From Rattus norvegicus (taxonomy: Eukaryota; Chordata; Mammalia; Rodentia; Muridae): a stretch of DNA of 64,000 nt. The translations under genes were made by a program, and so were the position numbers. This document shows, in pieces, positions 34,613-46,209 of this stretch (positions within the stretch are counted from its first letter, which is position 1; the number at the start of each line of letters is the position of its first letter). The stretch spans positions 73,598,439-73,662,438 of the forward strand of contig NC_086034.1 in the NCBI RefSeq assembly GCF_036323735.1, in the 5' to 3' direction. Under the pieces are notes generated by a model. The model was not told the origin of the DNA and did no database searches. It worked only from the letters and a program-made list of their open reading frames with translations.

Positions 34613-34849
34613 CGTCCTTTGTACCTTGTGCTGCTTTAGGCTGTTTCCCGGTGCTATACATGGATACGCAAGTCTGAGCCATCCGTGAGTAGAGGATGAC
34701 TCAGTGCAGGGCACCTGGGGACAAGAGGGCTCCCTGTAAGATGCAGACTCACAAAATGGCCTCTGGCCTCTGGTCCAGAATGGATCCCTTAGCTCTCTTT
34801 TTAATATTACAAAGTCCATTATTTTTATTGACTGGGTTATTTATTGATC

Positions 34850-35005
34850 GGGGAGGGTAGTGTGTGCCGTGCTGTATATGTGGAAATCTGAGAACATCTT
34901 GTGGGAATTGGTTCTGTCTTTCCACCGTGGGTTTTAGAGCTTACCCCTGGGTTGTCATGCTCAGTGGTTAACGCCTTTACCAGCTGAGCCACCTTGCTGC
35001 CCAAG
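34850..35005 (-). repeat. B4/RSINE-type SINE
   Basis: 'tggaaatctgagaacatctt', 'gtgggaattggttctgtctt', 'acgcctttaccagctgagcc' in antisense order. Confidence 0.7.
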
Positions 35006-35009
35006 TCCT

Positions 35010-36205
35010 CTAGTCAACTCCTAAAAGTCCATTTGGTCCCACCTCTTAATAATTAATGATGATAACAATAATAATTCCCATAATGAGAATTAAATTTTCT
35101 ATGAGTTTTTCAGGGCCTAGAAGAGTTGTTTCCTCTTAAAATGATATGAGGATAAATATTACTGTATCCAAATCCCCCCCTTTTGATTTTCTTACTGTCT
35201 GTGTTGTTCTGAGAACCCTTGGTATCAGTCAGTCGCTTGCCTTGTTGATGGCCAGGCGTCTCCTGGAGTAAGAGGTCCCAACTTGATTCTCACCAATGGT
35301 TGGGACTGTGGCCTCCCAATGGATTTACTAATAACCTCCCTGCCCCGTGTGATCTCAGTGCCAAGCATGTGAAGCATAATGGAATCTGAGAAGCCAAGTC
35401 AGTGCTAAAACAATCATGGGGCTGAAGGTAAGGAATCTACTTGATGCTCCCTGTGAAGGAGAAGGCGGGCCGGCGGGCTCCACCCAGAAGTTCTGTCAGG
35501 GTCTCAGGACTTGGGATCTTAGCTGACTGCAGGCACCAAGCTGACTGAAGGGCCCTCTGCAGGCAGGAATCCAGTAATGACTGACATTCTGGGAACAGGA
35601 TGAACACTCACTCAGTTTTAAGTTTTGGTTAGAGTCAGATTTAACCGCATAGCTATGTTCTCCAAACTTCACTTGTAGGGAACAACTCTTGATGTATGTG
35701 CGTATCTATGCATACATGCGGGTGTGTATACGTACATGAATCCTGTTTATATTTTACATTTGATATCGTGCATAAACTTCCAGGAGTTCACAAAAGTTTT
35801 ATCTTCCTCCATCTGACTTTATTCCTGTTCCTTGTTCCAGTCTCCCTGTGTTATAAACAGAAATTTCCGATGTTTCTGCCACTTCCCCCCCCCCTTTTTT
35901 TTCCTACTCTTGAGACTCTGAGATTTTGAACTAAGAGACAGTGCTGGACTTGGGCTGGGATGGCTGACCTGTGATTCAGAGCTGACAGCTCAGATCATGA
36001 CTGGTTGTGTGAGTTTGAGATTCAAATCTACGTTCTTACCAGACAAGATCCCAGCATGAAGGGGAAGTGGGCACAGCCCTGCCCCTAACCAAGAAGACAT
36101 TTGCAACTGATCCCTGCTGGGAAGGAGAAAATCAGTTCTCTCCAATGTTGGGTATATCCACCACACTCCAGGGTAGGAGAAGTTGGGCAAAATAAAACAG
36201 GCTCC
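35010..36205. other. No recognised feature
   Basis: Unique-looking sequence. Short C-rich and T-rich runs occur at 35885-35905. Confidence 0.45.
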
Positions 36206-36208
36206 ATG

Positions 36209-36252
36209 GTGTGTGTGTGTGTGTGTGTCTGTCTGTCTGTCTGTCTGTCTAT
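36209..36252 (+). repeat. (GT)n(CTGT)n microsatellite
   Basis: About 10 GT units followed by about 6 CTGT units. Confidence 0.95.
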
Positions 36253-36689
36253 CTGCCTGCGCACACGTGCCTATGTGCATGTGCTTTTTGGTTAATGTTT
36301 TTTTGCTTGTTTTTCTTTTTTATCTGAGGGAGGGAGAAGGAGAAAGAACATAACACTGGTTGGGTAGGGGTGTGGGAATTTCGAGGAGTGGGGGAGGGGA
36401 AGAGTATGATCAAAGTAGATACTATGAAAACAATTAAAAGACAAATATATAAAAGTAATTTGAGCCTGCTTACAAGTTCACCTGCATAGGACCGTTAACA
36501 TAATATGTGCACTACTGTAAAACAAGACACTAAGCATATGCCCCAAAGAATATAATTTCTCTCAAAAACTGGGAAGAAAAACTATATTTTTCCACCTTGT
36601 CAAATGAGATGAACAATCCATTAGCCTCCAAGTGTTTGCAATCAGCTGGCTCTTTGTAGAAAAATTCAGGTTGAAATGCAAAGGTTTTT

Positions 36690-36885
36690 GTTTGTTTGTT
36701 TGTTTGTTTGTTTTGTTTGGTTTGGGTTTGGTTTTTCTAGACAGGCTTTTTCTGTGTAGGTAGTCCCGAGTGCTCTGGAACTCACCCTGTAGCCCAGGTT
36801 GGCCTGAACTGAGATCTGCCTGCCTCTGCTTCCCAAATGCTGGCATTTGGTATAGAGGTGTGTGCCCCCGTGCCCAGTTCACAAT
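36690..36885 (-). repeat. B1 SINE with (GTTT)n tail
   Basis: The (GTTT)n tail (36690-36715) precedes 'ctagacaggctttttctgtg', 'ctggaactcaccctgtagcc', 'gagatctgcctgcctctgct', 'gtgcccagttc'. The long minus-strand frame over it is spurious. Confidence 0.9.
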
Positions 36886-37371
36886 ACAAAGATTTTTAAT
36901 ACAAGGCACAACACTGATTTGTATTTGTTTTGTACAGTCTACAGGAGGGAACACAGGGTCTTGGGGCATGCTGGGTAAGTGCTTTGCTTCTGAGCTGCCC
37001 GTGCAGCCCTTGACATCCTGGAGACTTAGCATATACCCTAAAAGCACGATCCCACTGGTGCCCATTAATGATAGAAAAAAGACACAGCTGTTCTGCAGAG
37101 ACACAGAAGGAAAGTAATCAGTCCCTTGATTGTCCCATTAGTTAATGACAGACAGGGAGTCAAACCCTTGTCACTTGATGCTGGGATCCTATTACTAAAT
37201 GGTCATCTGCTATGAGATTTTTTTCTGTTTCATTGTGTCCTTCCTGGCTCAGGAACCCTCAGTGGCTTCAGAAGCCTGAAGCAGTGACTGCAGAAGCCTT
37301 CGCTCAGTACTGGGGGACTCCATAGCTCCCCATCTCCCTCCTGTTTCCATTAAAGTCTCCTTGTACCTGTG

Positions 37372-37745
37372 TGATGGTTTAAAATGGTCAACAAGATGGG
37401 ATTTGGGGTCCCCATGGAAACAAACATCTGGGCCTGTCTGTGAGGGACTTTCTAGACTGGGTTGGTGTGAGGTGAAAAGGTCAAGTCTAAATATGGGTAG
37501 CACCATCCCACGGGCTGTGGTCCCAGGCTGAACAGGAAAGAGAAAGTGAACAGAGAATAAGCATTCACCCCTCTGGGCTGTGTCAATGGGTGCATGGTGA
37601 CCAGGCCTCCTCAAGTTCCTGCTTCTATAACTATCTTGCCACCAGGGACAACTCTACTGCTTGTAAGCCAACCCCTCTTCCTTGCTTCCTCCAGCTGTTT
37701 TTGTTTGGCTTTTTCCTCACAACCACCAAAAAAGCAACTGTGCTT
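37372..37745 (+). repeat. LTR-like repeat (MaLR-like)
   Basis: 'aacaaacatctgggcctgtc', 'tgagggactttctagactgg', 'atcccacgggctgtggtccc', 'cttgtaagccaacccctctt', with MaLR-type 3' layout. Confidence 0.6.
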
Positions 37746-37837
37746 CCCTGGAGCTGGTCAGCTGTGTTCCCCATCAGGGCTTGTACACCAACTTTGTTTC
37801 TGAGCAGTCTTTATGTGTGGGTGGGTATTGCACTAAT

Positions 37838-37858
37838 GTGTGTGTGTGTGTGTGTGTT
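37838..37858 (+). repeat. (GT)n microsatellite
   Basis: About 10 GT units. Confidence 0.9.
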
Positions 37859-38404
37859 TGCACGCGTGCGCGCATGTGAACACATAAGCACTTGTGTGTG
37901 GAAACCACAGGTTGTTGCCAATCATGTTCCTCAATGATTTTGTACTTTTTTCCCCTTAAAGGGTCTCTTACTAAACATGTGGTTTACTGATCTGGCTAAA
38001 CTGTATGGCCAGCAAGCCCTAGGGATCTTCCTGTCTCTCAATCCCCAGTGATGGAATTATAGGCACTCAACTGTTTGTGTCTGGTTGTACAAACTTGGGT
38101 TCTTGCCTTGCAAGCACTTTACCAGCTTGACTTCAGCCAGCATTTGATGGCTTTTTGGTCCCAAATCCTCTTTTCACCTTTGCATCTTTCAAGGTCTCTT
38201 CAAAGTCCTGTCTCCTTAGTATCCGTAACTGCAGCTGCCTTGTCTCCCTCAAATCTCTCCCCTACTTTCTGTGCCTCTGTCTGTTATGCTAACTCTTCCT
38301 TACCTGTCATATCTCCACTCCACTTAATGGGGTGCCCCCCCGACCCCAGGACTGCAATGTGATTTTCCATCTTCTAGAACTTTTAAATTGCACTAAAACT
38401 TATT

Positions 38405-38583
38405 TGCTATTTTAAAAAATTGTATGTGCATTACTGTTTTGCCTGCATGCCTGTGTGAGGCTCTTAGATCCCCTGGGATGGGAGCTACAGACAGTACTCA
38501 GTTGCCCCGTAGGGGCTTGGAATTGAACCCAGGTCCTCTGGAAGAGCAGCCAGTGCTTTTAAATACTGCCATCTCTCCAGTCC
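38405..38583 (-). repeat. B3-type SINE
   Basis: 'gttttgcctgcatgcctgtg', 'gggatgggagctacagacag', 'gaacccaggtcctctggaag', 'gccatctctccagtcc'. Confidence 0.88.
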
Positions 38584-38974
38584 TAAAATTTACCCAGGAC
38601 CTGGGTAGGCACTGTGACCTACCATGAACCCAGCACTTGAGAAGCACAGACAGGGGATTCCCAGTGAAAGCTTGTTTACTTAGACTAGCTGAATCAGCAA
38701 ATTCAGGATTCAATGAGCGAGATATTCTAACGACCTCTGGTCTCCACACGAAAGCACTCTCAAATGCACTGCACGAGTGTGCACTGGCATGCACACACAC
38801 ACACACTCACTCACGTACATGCGTGCCAATACACAGATAAACACACACACAACCCTAAACACTGTGGAATACATTATCTTAAAAGCTAAATCTGCCATTA
38901 AGACCCTCTGCTTGCCCAAAGGGGGACTGTGATTAAGAATTCAAAATAAATCACTCACATTTCTATTCTCGTAT

Positions 38975-39095
38975 TATATATATATACATGACTTTGAAAT
39001 GATTTTTATTTTAATAGGGTTTCCTCCTTTCATCCCTCCTTCCCTCCCTTCCTTTGTTCCTTCCTCCCTCTCTTTCTTTATCTCTTCCTTTATTT
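38975..39095 (+). repeat. (TA)n and (CCTT)-rich tracts
   Basis: A short TA run at about 38975-38987 and a CCTT/CCCT-rich polypyrimidine stretch at 39023-39095. Confidence 0.8.
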
Positions 39096-39629
39096 CTCTG
39101 AACTGAACCGTGGGCTTTCCCAATGCTTGTTTAGCATGTGCTAGGACCACTGAAACAATGCTCCCAAGCCAGCTATAGTCTTCTTTGGCCGGGGCATAGT
39201 ATAAGAACGTATGCATGTGCCAGTGTTGACCTGTGTAACCCCTTAAATGATTCCAGTTCTTACTGGTGAGCAATGCCTCCATGAATATGCACAGACACAT
39301 TTGAATATGCAAATAAAATCTTGGCATTTATGTCACCATGACTTCCTTTAGGACGTCCCCTTCAACATCTTCTTGTAGATGAAGTGGAACTGTGATGACC
39401 AGAACTGAGGGGGAGGGATCTTGCATTCTGTCCTGAGCTCTTTGTAAGGCCTGTTACATGTCAGTGTAGCTTAGGGGAAGGAGGTCAGACACTGGCTTCA
39501 GTGCTAAGCTCTGTTCCCCGGGCTTCATCTTTGTGCTGTTAATAGTCATCTCAATGAGATATGGGGCAATAATTGTTTCTGGAACTCAGTGTCATTGTAA
39601 GACTTGGGGTATGTGTATATGTTAGGTTT

Positions 39630-39946
39630 TAAACCTTGCCCCGTGCCTGGATAGAACATACCCAGACATCATGGTTCCACGTGGAGAGGTTTAATGGGAG
39701 AAGAGTAGAAGAAGAGAGGAAAGGCAGCCAGCCATGGGCATGTGGAAGTGGGGGGATGGGGAAGGGGGCAAGAGCAGTGAAGAAGAAAGAACAAGAGGGG
39801 GTAAGAGAGGGTACAAGGAAGAGAAGGGGGGCAAGCAGCCCCTTTTATAGTCAGGCACAGCTGGCTGTTGCCTGGCAACTGTGGGGCAGAGCGTACCTGG
39901 CTATTCCCAGGTAGCTGTGGGGGTGGAGCTTAGACAGAATGCCAAC
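39630..39946 (-). repeat. Antisense LTR-like repeat, unassigned
   Basis: 'ggtttaatgggagaagagta', 'ccccttttatagtcaggcac', 'gctggctgttgcctggcaac', 'ggtggagcttagacagaatg'. I associate this layout with a common antisense rodent LTR. The purine-rich centre gives spurious frames on both strands. Confidence 0.5.
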
Positions 39947-40012
39947 AATATATACATACATATTGATATATATGTGTATATATGTATATATATATGTATC
40001 GATACATATGCA
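39947..40012 (+). repeat. AT-rich (TATA/CATA)n tract
   Basis: Low-complexity TA and TACA steps next to the LTR-like repeat. Confidence 0.9.
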
Positions 40013-40019
40013 TGTCAAT

Positions 40020-41780
40020 TATCAGTAAGTGCCTAGAAAAGAGAATGGATTTGGAAAGGAAAATGATGATAATTGGTTCAAAATCTGAGCAGAATGATAG
40101 TAGTTTGAGCAATCCTAGAGTTGGATGGTGCAGTGCTTAACTGCTATTAAAACAAATAATGACTGTCTAGAAAAATGGCCACCGAATCTTGGAGGAGTAC
40201 TACGCGTCCCCAAAGCAGTTCATCTCTGGGCAATACTCGCTGTGTTGAAGGAGGACCAAGCGAATTGACTTTGGCCTCGTCAAGTGAATAGCCCCAGCTG
40301 CAGCTCAGAACCTTGCTAACAGGGACCTCCGAGGGCAGAGCTCCCTGGAGGGAACACGGCTGCCACTGCATATCATCAGCCTGTCTAGGTCACCAGCCAT
40401 TAGCTTTAAAATAGAAAGTACACACTGGAACAGCTGCCTTAGACACGGGGCCCCTCCGGTGCTTAGGTTCTGACTAAGGTTTTCAGGGTACATTTCTCTA
40501 TTGGAAGATTCTAAGAGTAGTTAAGCCCTGCATTCTGGAGCCAACTGAGAGTAGCCACAAAATCTTCATCAGATTTCCGAACTTTATGTTACTCTGATCC
40601 AGGGAGGTGACCGAAATGGTCTTTGATGTCCCTCTCCCTACAGGTGAGACTCGCATCGTTGGTTTAGTACAGTGAGGAAAAGGGAAAATGCCTAAAGTCA
40701 AGACGTGGAAAATATTTCAAAATGAGTTTATCAAGAGATGCGAAATGCACGAGGAAGCTACATACAAAAGCCGCTGACATTTCCGTCATGCGAAATGTCC
40801 CAAATATGTAGACTTGGCAGAGAGCAAATTAGTGTTTACTCAAGGCTGGAAGAAGAGAGGAGAGGATGGATATTGTCAGGAACTGTACAGTGGCCACAGG
40901 TGAGCAGTAATGCCAGATGTCACCACGCGCTCATTAAAATGTTTAAAATGGCGCCATGTCTGCTATATGTATTTTTAGAGACAGACAGACTAGAGCAAGT
41001 TGAGTTGAAGCCCTGCTCCAAGGTGCTTGTTAGAGGACATGGAGAGGTTATCTGAGAAGCATGGGAAATCAGGATGCTAGAAGGAGTTTCCGTGCAGAAA
41101 TTATCATCTAGTCCCTACCTGGACGGAAGCAGCAGTAATGAGGCTCCCAGTGAACTATGACCCTTCCTCAGCTCCCGGTCTCGCTCTCCCTCAGGGAGTA
41201 AAGCTGACCTCAGCTGTACTTAAGCTCATTCGAAGCTCACAGATCTACAGTCTGTGAAAACCACTACCAGTCACAGAGGCTCTTCTGGCTCCCTGGAATA
41301 TTGAAGGCGGATTCCCCTGCCATCCCACCTCTTTCTCTGCCTCCCAGGCAGCCAATACAGTAGTGCTCAGAAAATACTTGTGGGTCTGTGACTGGGCGTG
41401 AGTCAGGCAGGCCCCACAGGAGCAGTTTTATGGGTTTTAATAAGAACCATACCATGAAATCTGATGCTCCACCGCGCTGGTGCTAAACTATCATCCCAGC
41501 GGGATTTTTCGGCAGCACTCATTCAGCAAGTTCGACCGGAGCTGATGGTTTATAGCAGCTTCCATTTTACGGTAAAAATGACCATCTCGTTAAAAAAAAT
41601 TACATAGCACCTTTGTGTAGGAAAGAATTGACTCACTTGACCCACATATAGAAACTGAGGCACTGAGCGGGGTTCCGGGTCACCAGCTGCCTAAGGAATG
41701 GGAGCCCCCTTGGAGTAACGCTGCTTGAAGCCTAACGCAGGGCAAGAGACCTCCATGAACGTGCAAAATTGACGTTCATG
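40020..41780. other. Unique sequence upstream of the CpG island
   Basis: Few or no repeats were recognised here, unlike most of the window. A YY1-like word 'aaaatggcgcc' lies at 40946. No exon was recognised. Low repeat density next to a promoter fits constrained or regulatory DNA, but this is inference. Confidence 0.4.
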
Positions 41781-43520
41781 TTTATTTCAAGGGAAACGGC
41801 CGCGCCCCCTCCCGCCCCCCACCTCGAGTCTTTTCCTTCCTCATTCAGAGCAAAATGTTCTAAAGCAAACGTCTTTTTTCACACCTGAGCGAACTGGGCG
41901 GCTCATTTTCGCTTTGGCTATCAAAATAGAAGAGGAAGCGCCTGCGGTTTCAGCGGGAGAGCTTTCAGGGCGTGTGCTGCAGGCCGTCCCGCCTTCCTGC
42001 CCGCTCACCTGGCTGCGGCCCTCAGCCCCCCAGGTTATGCTACCAGGCTGCCTTTGCCTTGCACCGGACTTCCCACCCGCGGAATCCAGGCCTGGTCCTG
42101 CAGAGCCTCCTGGGGCGAGTTTCTCACTACTCCCTCGAGGACTCCTTGGACCCACGCGGCTGACATCACCATCCCCCACCCCCACCCCCCGCCCCAATGC
42201 CGCATCTCCCAGTGCTCGGTCCATGGGCTGACGATACGTACAATTGAGTCCAGCACATTTAGGTCTCGGATGTTGTCCGCCTGGCTTTACTTATATTTAA
42301 ATGTCAATGTCTCTACGAGGGAGGCCTGCGTTAGACCGGACAGACCTGCCCTCTACTGACTGGGGACCTAGAGAAGTTACCTAATGACTTGGAGTCTCGG
42401 TTTCCTCATCGGCACCAGCACCGGGTTAATACCTATGGGTTGCTGCGTGGCTGTAGGGCAGGGCGCAGGAGTTCTGTCTGGTCACCCTAGACTGAACCTA
42501 TTGAATCCAGCTTCTGTTTCCCACTGCTCTCTGTGCTCCAAGGGCCAGGCAAGCTGGGCCAGGGCGTTGGCGACCCTCTGCGCTCCGGGGGTGCACTGCA
42601 GACCGCTGGGGGCGATGCGCTCCTCTCTCCACCCCTAAACTCAACGCCCCCTCGCCCTCCGGGCAGCCGCAGCTTGGGCTGGCTGTAGGGTGCAGAGAAG
42701 TAGGTTCGGGACGTGACGGTCGCACACCCCAGCGCGGACACCTGCTGCAGCCGGGTTACATCCCACCAACCCCTTCTCCCCCGCCACCCCCCGCTGCTGT
42801 CCCCTTGAGGTCTCCGCACCCCTCTCCTCCCCCCCGGAGGCCCGAGGAGCATTGTACTCACATCCGGGGCTGGGTTTTGCTTTAATGCGAAACGTAATTA
42901 ACCCGGAAAAAAGAGTCGAGAGACTGCCTTGGAGGACATCTGAGGGTAGGGGAGAAGTGTGCAGCAGGACAGGCGGGAGACACAGCTCGGAGGCGTAGAG
43001 CCCTGGGACCCGAGGCGACCCTTGCTGTGCAGAGCGCGGTGAGTCGGGCAGAGAGGCGCGCGGCGCAAGGGCCGGGCGCAGCGGGCAGAGGGGAGCAGGG
43101 CTCCTGGGCTTGGTGGCGCCAGTCCGGGTGGTGGACGGCGACCGGAGGTGGCCCGTGGGCCACCTCCCTAGCTCCCAGGAAAGCCCCAAATGCAGCCCCT
43201 CCTCCAGTGCACTGGCGCCTCCAGGGTGACCAAGGTCGCCACCGCCAGGGGTCGGGCTGTGGGGTGGGGCGTGTGGGGGCGGCGTCCTGCGGAGCTGCAT
43301 ATTCTCACGTTTGCAGCAGCGAAACTTCTCGGCGGTTCAAGCACAGGGGTAGTAGCCCCTCAAGGACTGCCCGGGAAGCGGGTAGGGGAGGAGCGCAGAG
43401 AACGTCCCAGGCAAGTCCCTCGGGCACGAGCTGGGTGCTGGAGCCTCTTCCTTCTCCTTCTCATTTCTTTTAACTTGGCGGGCCTAGAATGCTACCCCGG
43501 GGAGACTCCTCCTTTCGTCT
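41780..43520 (+). promoter_or_regulatory. Plekha2: CpG island, probable Plekha2 promoter
   Basis: The only long CpG-rich, repeat-free stretch in the window, densest at 41.9-42.25 and 42.55-43.4 kb. It contains GC boxes ('gggggcggcg' near 43275, 'ccccgcccca' near 42190) and no TATA box that stands out. It lies 13 kb upstream of, and on the correct side for, the Plekha2 start-codon exon. Assigning it to Plekha2 is inference from position. Bidirectional activity cannot be excluded. Open frames across it on both strands, including a 219-residue minus-strand frame, are expected in GC-rich DNA and are not called. Confidence 0.7.
42880..43038 (+). other. Plekha2: Candidate non-coding exon 1 of Plekha2 (3' boundary only)
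   Basis: 'gcagagcgcg' is followed at 43039 by GTGAGT, a consensus donor, within the densest CpG region. The transcription start is not visible, so the left edge is arbitrary. If transcription starts upstream of 42885, the ATG there would open an upstream frame that stops within the exon. Joining to the acceptor at 56339/56340 would give a 5' UTR ending 23 nt before the start codon. Confidence 0.45.
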
Positions 43521-45655
43521 AGTCCCGCCATGGGCTTCTGGGATTTCTGGCAATGGAGGTGACTTGGTGGAAAACGTAGGTCGGTGCCAGGTTAGGTAAC
43601 CCTTTCGAGGGGAAGCTTGCCTTGCGTCTCCTTTAACGTCCGCGCTTCCCTGTTCTGCTCAGCCACAGAGACTATGCCGTTTAAAATTTAAAAGGAAAAG
43701 AAAAGAAAAGAACGAGAGATGGGGCCAGATTGTGTGGGGAAAAAAAAAGTATCCGGGCATGACCAGGGCACCCTTATTCACCTTCTGCCGTGGGCAGCTC
43801 TGCCCCGAATCTTTCACCTTTAAGGCTTCCTTCCTTCATGAGCATCTTCCGTTTGTAACTCCTTCTGTCCCCGATTGGACTCAAGAGTTTTTCCGAGGAG
43901 CATAACACTAGAGGAGGAGCAGGGAGGGAGACCGAACCATTGTGGCTCCTGGGAGCGCTTTACTTTGCCGTAGGGGTTGAAGTTCCAAAATAGTACTAGT
44001 GTTCTTAATATCTTTGATTAGCTCTCCCCCCCCCTTTCTTTGTGCCCTCCCCCACCCCCACCCCAGGAGGAGTACAAAGCTCTCAACAACAGCTAAGCAA
44101 AGGACATGGGAAGGGGAGAAGTTTGATCTCTAACTTGGTTGCATCCAGTGACTTGCTAATAATAATAACTTGGTAATAAGAAAGTATTGAGTTAGCAGTT
44201 GGCGAGCAGCTCAACCCGGTCTTTAGGGAGCTGTCAGACTGGCGAAGGACCCTGGCTATGCAGGGTGCCTAGAACATCAAACTGGAGCCCCTGATGTTTG
44301 GAGAAGACAGAGGAGGATTTTCAAAGCACAGTTAATCCCTGGCACAGCAGAGTTTAGCTCCCCTTGGGTGCTGCTCGGGCCAGGGTTCTAGCAAGAGTAT
44401 AAAGTTTGTTGAACAAATGAATGAAAGCCATCACTAAGAGCAAACATGGGGCCTCAGGTTGGGTCACAGGACTTTTCTGTAGCTGTTGTCTTTAGACGGA
44501 TGAACCCTTTGGGCTGTATCTGCAGACATCTTTCTACAGATTACCCGTACCTTAGTGGAGTTTTAGCTGGCTTACATGGGAGTCTTGCCCACCTCATAGC
44601 TGGCAAATTTCTAGACATCGATTTGGGAACTGCCTGCTGTTGGCGGAGAGCGACGGCACACCCTTCTCTCTCTCTTCCCTTCTATTAGCTGCTTCTCTCT
44701 TGTGTGAAAGGAAGTAGGGCCTGCAACCTCCCTCATGTCATCACAGTGAGCTGAACTCAGATCGCTTCAGATTGGGATTTTACTGGGGGGTGGGGGGGGT
44801 GGGACACAATCAATCCTGAACACAGGCAGGCTTTGGTTGTTGGTTGCTGCTGAAGCGGATCTGCAAATGTGAGAAAAGGGCAGCAGAGTGTATCTCAGGG
44901 ATAGAGAGCCTGCTTTGCAAGTCCCCGTACCCCACCCCCTTGCCCTCCAGCCCCAGAGGCGGTGAGGGATGGAGACCAGTGTTAGGTCAAACCCCAGGAG
45001 AGCGGCGCTGCCTTCCTCCCAGGTGTTTGCTGCACGTGCTAGAACACTGGACAGACCAAGTAGCAGAAGTGTGACCATGCGTGCATCTCACTGATACTTC
45101 TTGGATTTCCTGTCGTGATACAGGTACACAGCTGGGCGATGTCCCCGTCACAGGCTGGATGGCTCAGACTGAACTGGATGTAGACCGCTATTGCTTTTTG
45201 GGGTCTCAGAAAGCAAGGGGGCTTTTTTATTCTGTCCCCTTCAGGGGCTTGGTTGCTAGGACTTTGGGCTGGGTACAGCGCTGCTCCTGTGAGTGAGGTC
45301 TCTTCCCCCATGAACAGTTAGGGCAATCTTACTTTCACTTTCTTGTCTGTCTTGGTTCCGCCGGGATAGGACTTAGCAATCTAATCTGCTAGGCTTTGGA
45401 AAGGAAGGAAGCAGAACAAACATTATTACAGTGTGACAGGCTGTGGGGAGAGAAAAGCCACTGCCATGCCCTGCCAAAGCCCATTACCAAGGGAAAGGAT
45501 CAGCTAGAATGGGAATACAGGGACACCAACACTTGGGGGATTGTATTTGTGAGAACTTTGATGCAAATCTTGACTCCCAGAATCTCTCAAAACACATGCA
45601 TTCCCACCGAACATGCAGGTTTAAACAACAGCTTTTGCCTGGTATTCACTGGTAA
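43045..45655. other. 5' part of intron 1, mostly unique
   Basis: No recognisable SINE or L1 until the ID at 45677. Minor C-rich and G-rich runs occur at 44025-44065 and 44784-44800. This low repeat density next to the CpG island may reflect regulatory DNA. Confidence 0.4.
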
Positions 45656-45676
45656 GCAGTTAAGAATTCTCAACAC

Positions 45677-45754
45677 GGGTTGGGGATTTAGCTCAGTGGT
45701 AGCGCAAGGCCCTGGGTTCGGTCCCCAGCTCTGAAAAAAAGAAAAAAAAAGAAA
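45677..45754 (+). repeat. ID SINE with internal deletion
   Basis: 'gggttggggatttagctcag' runs from 'tggtag' straight into 'cgcaaggccctgggttcggt', so about 16 nt between the A and B boxes are missing. A-rich tail. Target duplication 'aagaattctcaacac' at 45662 and 45755. Confidence 0.96.
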
Positions 45755-45932
45755 AAGAATTCTCAACACATTATTTATTTAATCCTCAGAGCGATAGTCT
45801 CTATTGCAAATGAGGAAACAGGTTCAGGAGTTCATCGGCTTGTCCATGTTCGGACCCAGGTTCTCTTCACTCTAAACCCTCTAGAGCTTCCTGTGATCTG
45901 AGGCTGACAGAAATCAGCCTATTCTTTATGGT

Positions 45933-45933
<1 letters not shown>

Positions 45934-45994
<61 letters not shown>
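45934..45994 (+). repeat. (CT)n microsatellite
   Basis: About 30 CT units with one TTT interruption. Confidence 0.97.
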
Positions 45995-46172
45995 CTTTGA
46001 AAATGCACATATTGATTCTTGTCACCTGCTTATCTAAGCCTTGCCACACCCAACCCTTCTTCCTTCCCTAAATCTAGAGACAGGATTTAAACAGACACTC
46101 GTAGGTCATAGTGTACACTTTGCAGAAGGGCAGCTGAGAGGAAACGTAATGGCACTTCCTTCTCTTTTGCAG

Positions 46173-46204
46173 TCCCCAGCAGCTGCCAGGAGGAAGCCCC
46201 CACG
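46173..46204 (+). other. Candidate 32-nt alternative 5' exon
   Basis: A pyrimidine-rich acceptor 'cttccttctcttttgcag' (AG at 46171-46172) is followed 32 nt later by donor GTGAGC (46205). There is no ATG in the segment, which would suit a 5' UTR exon. This is splice-site pattern only; no protein or transcript evidence is available. Confidence 0.2.
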
Positions 46205-46209
46205 GTGAG

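Larger units (their letters stand above)
1..41780. other. Intergenic block upstream of Plekha2
   Basis: No exon with recognisable protein similarity was found here on either strand. The open frames present are short and mostly fall in SINEs, L1 3' UTR, LTR-like repeats or dinucleotide tracts. Base composition is ordinary mammalian with few CpGs. In other mammals the gene before PLEKHA2 is TACC1, but no TACC1 sequence was recognised, so the left boundary of the intergenic interval is unknown. Confidence 0.6.

Noticed and set aside
36562..37104. 180-residue minus-strand frame
   Set aside because: It runs through an antisense B1 and its (GTTT)n tail and has no domain signature.
42641..43300. 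219-residue minus-strand open frame in the CpG island
   Set aside because: GC-rich DNA lacks stop codons by chance. The peptide is Pro/Arg/Ala-rich with no domain, and several other frames are open in the same place.
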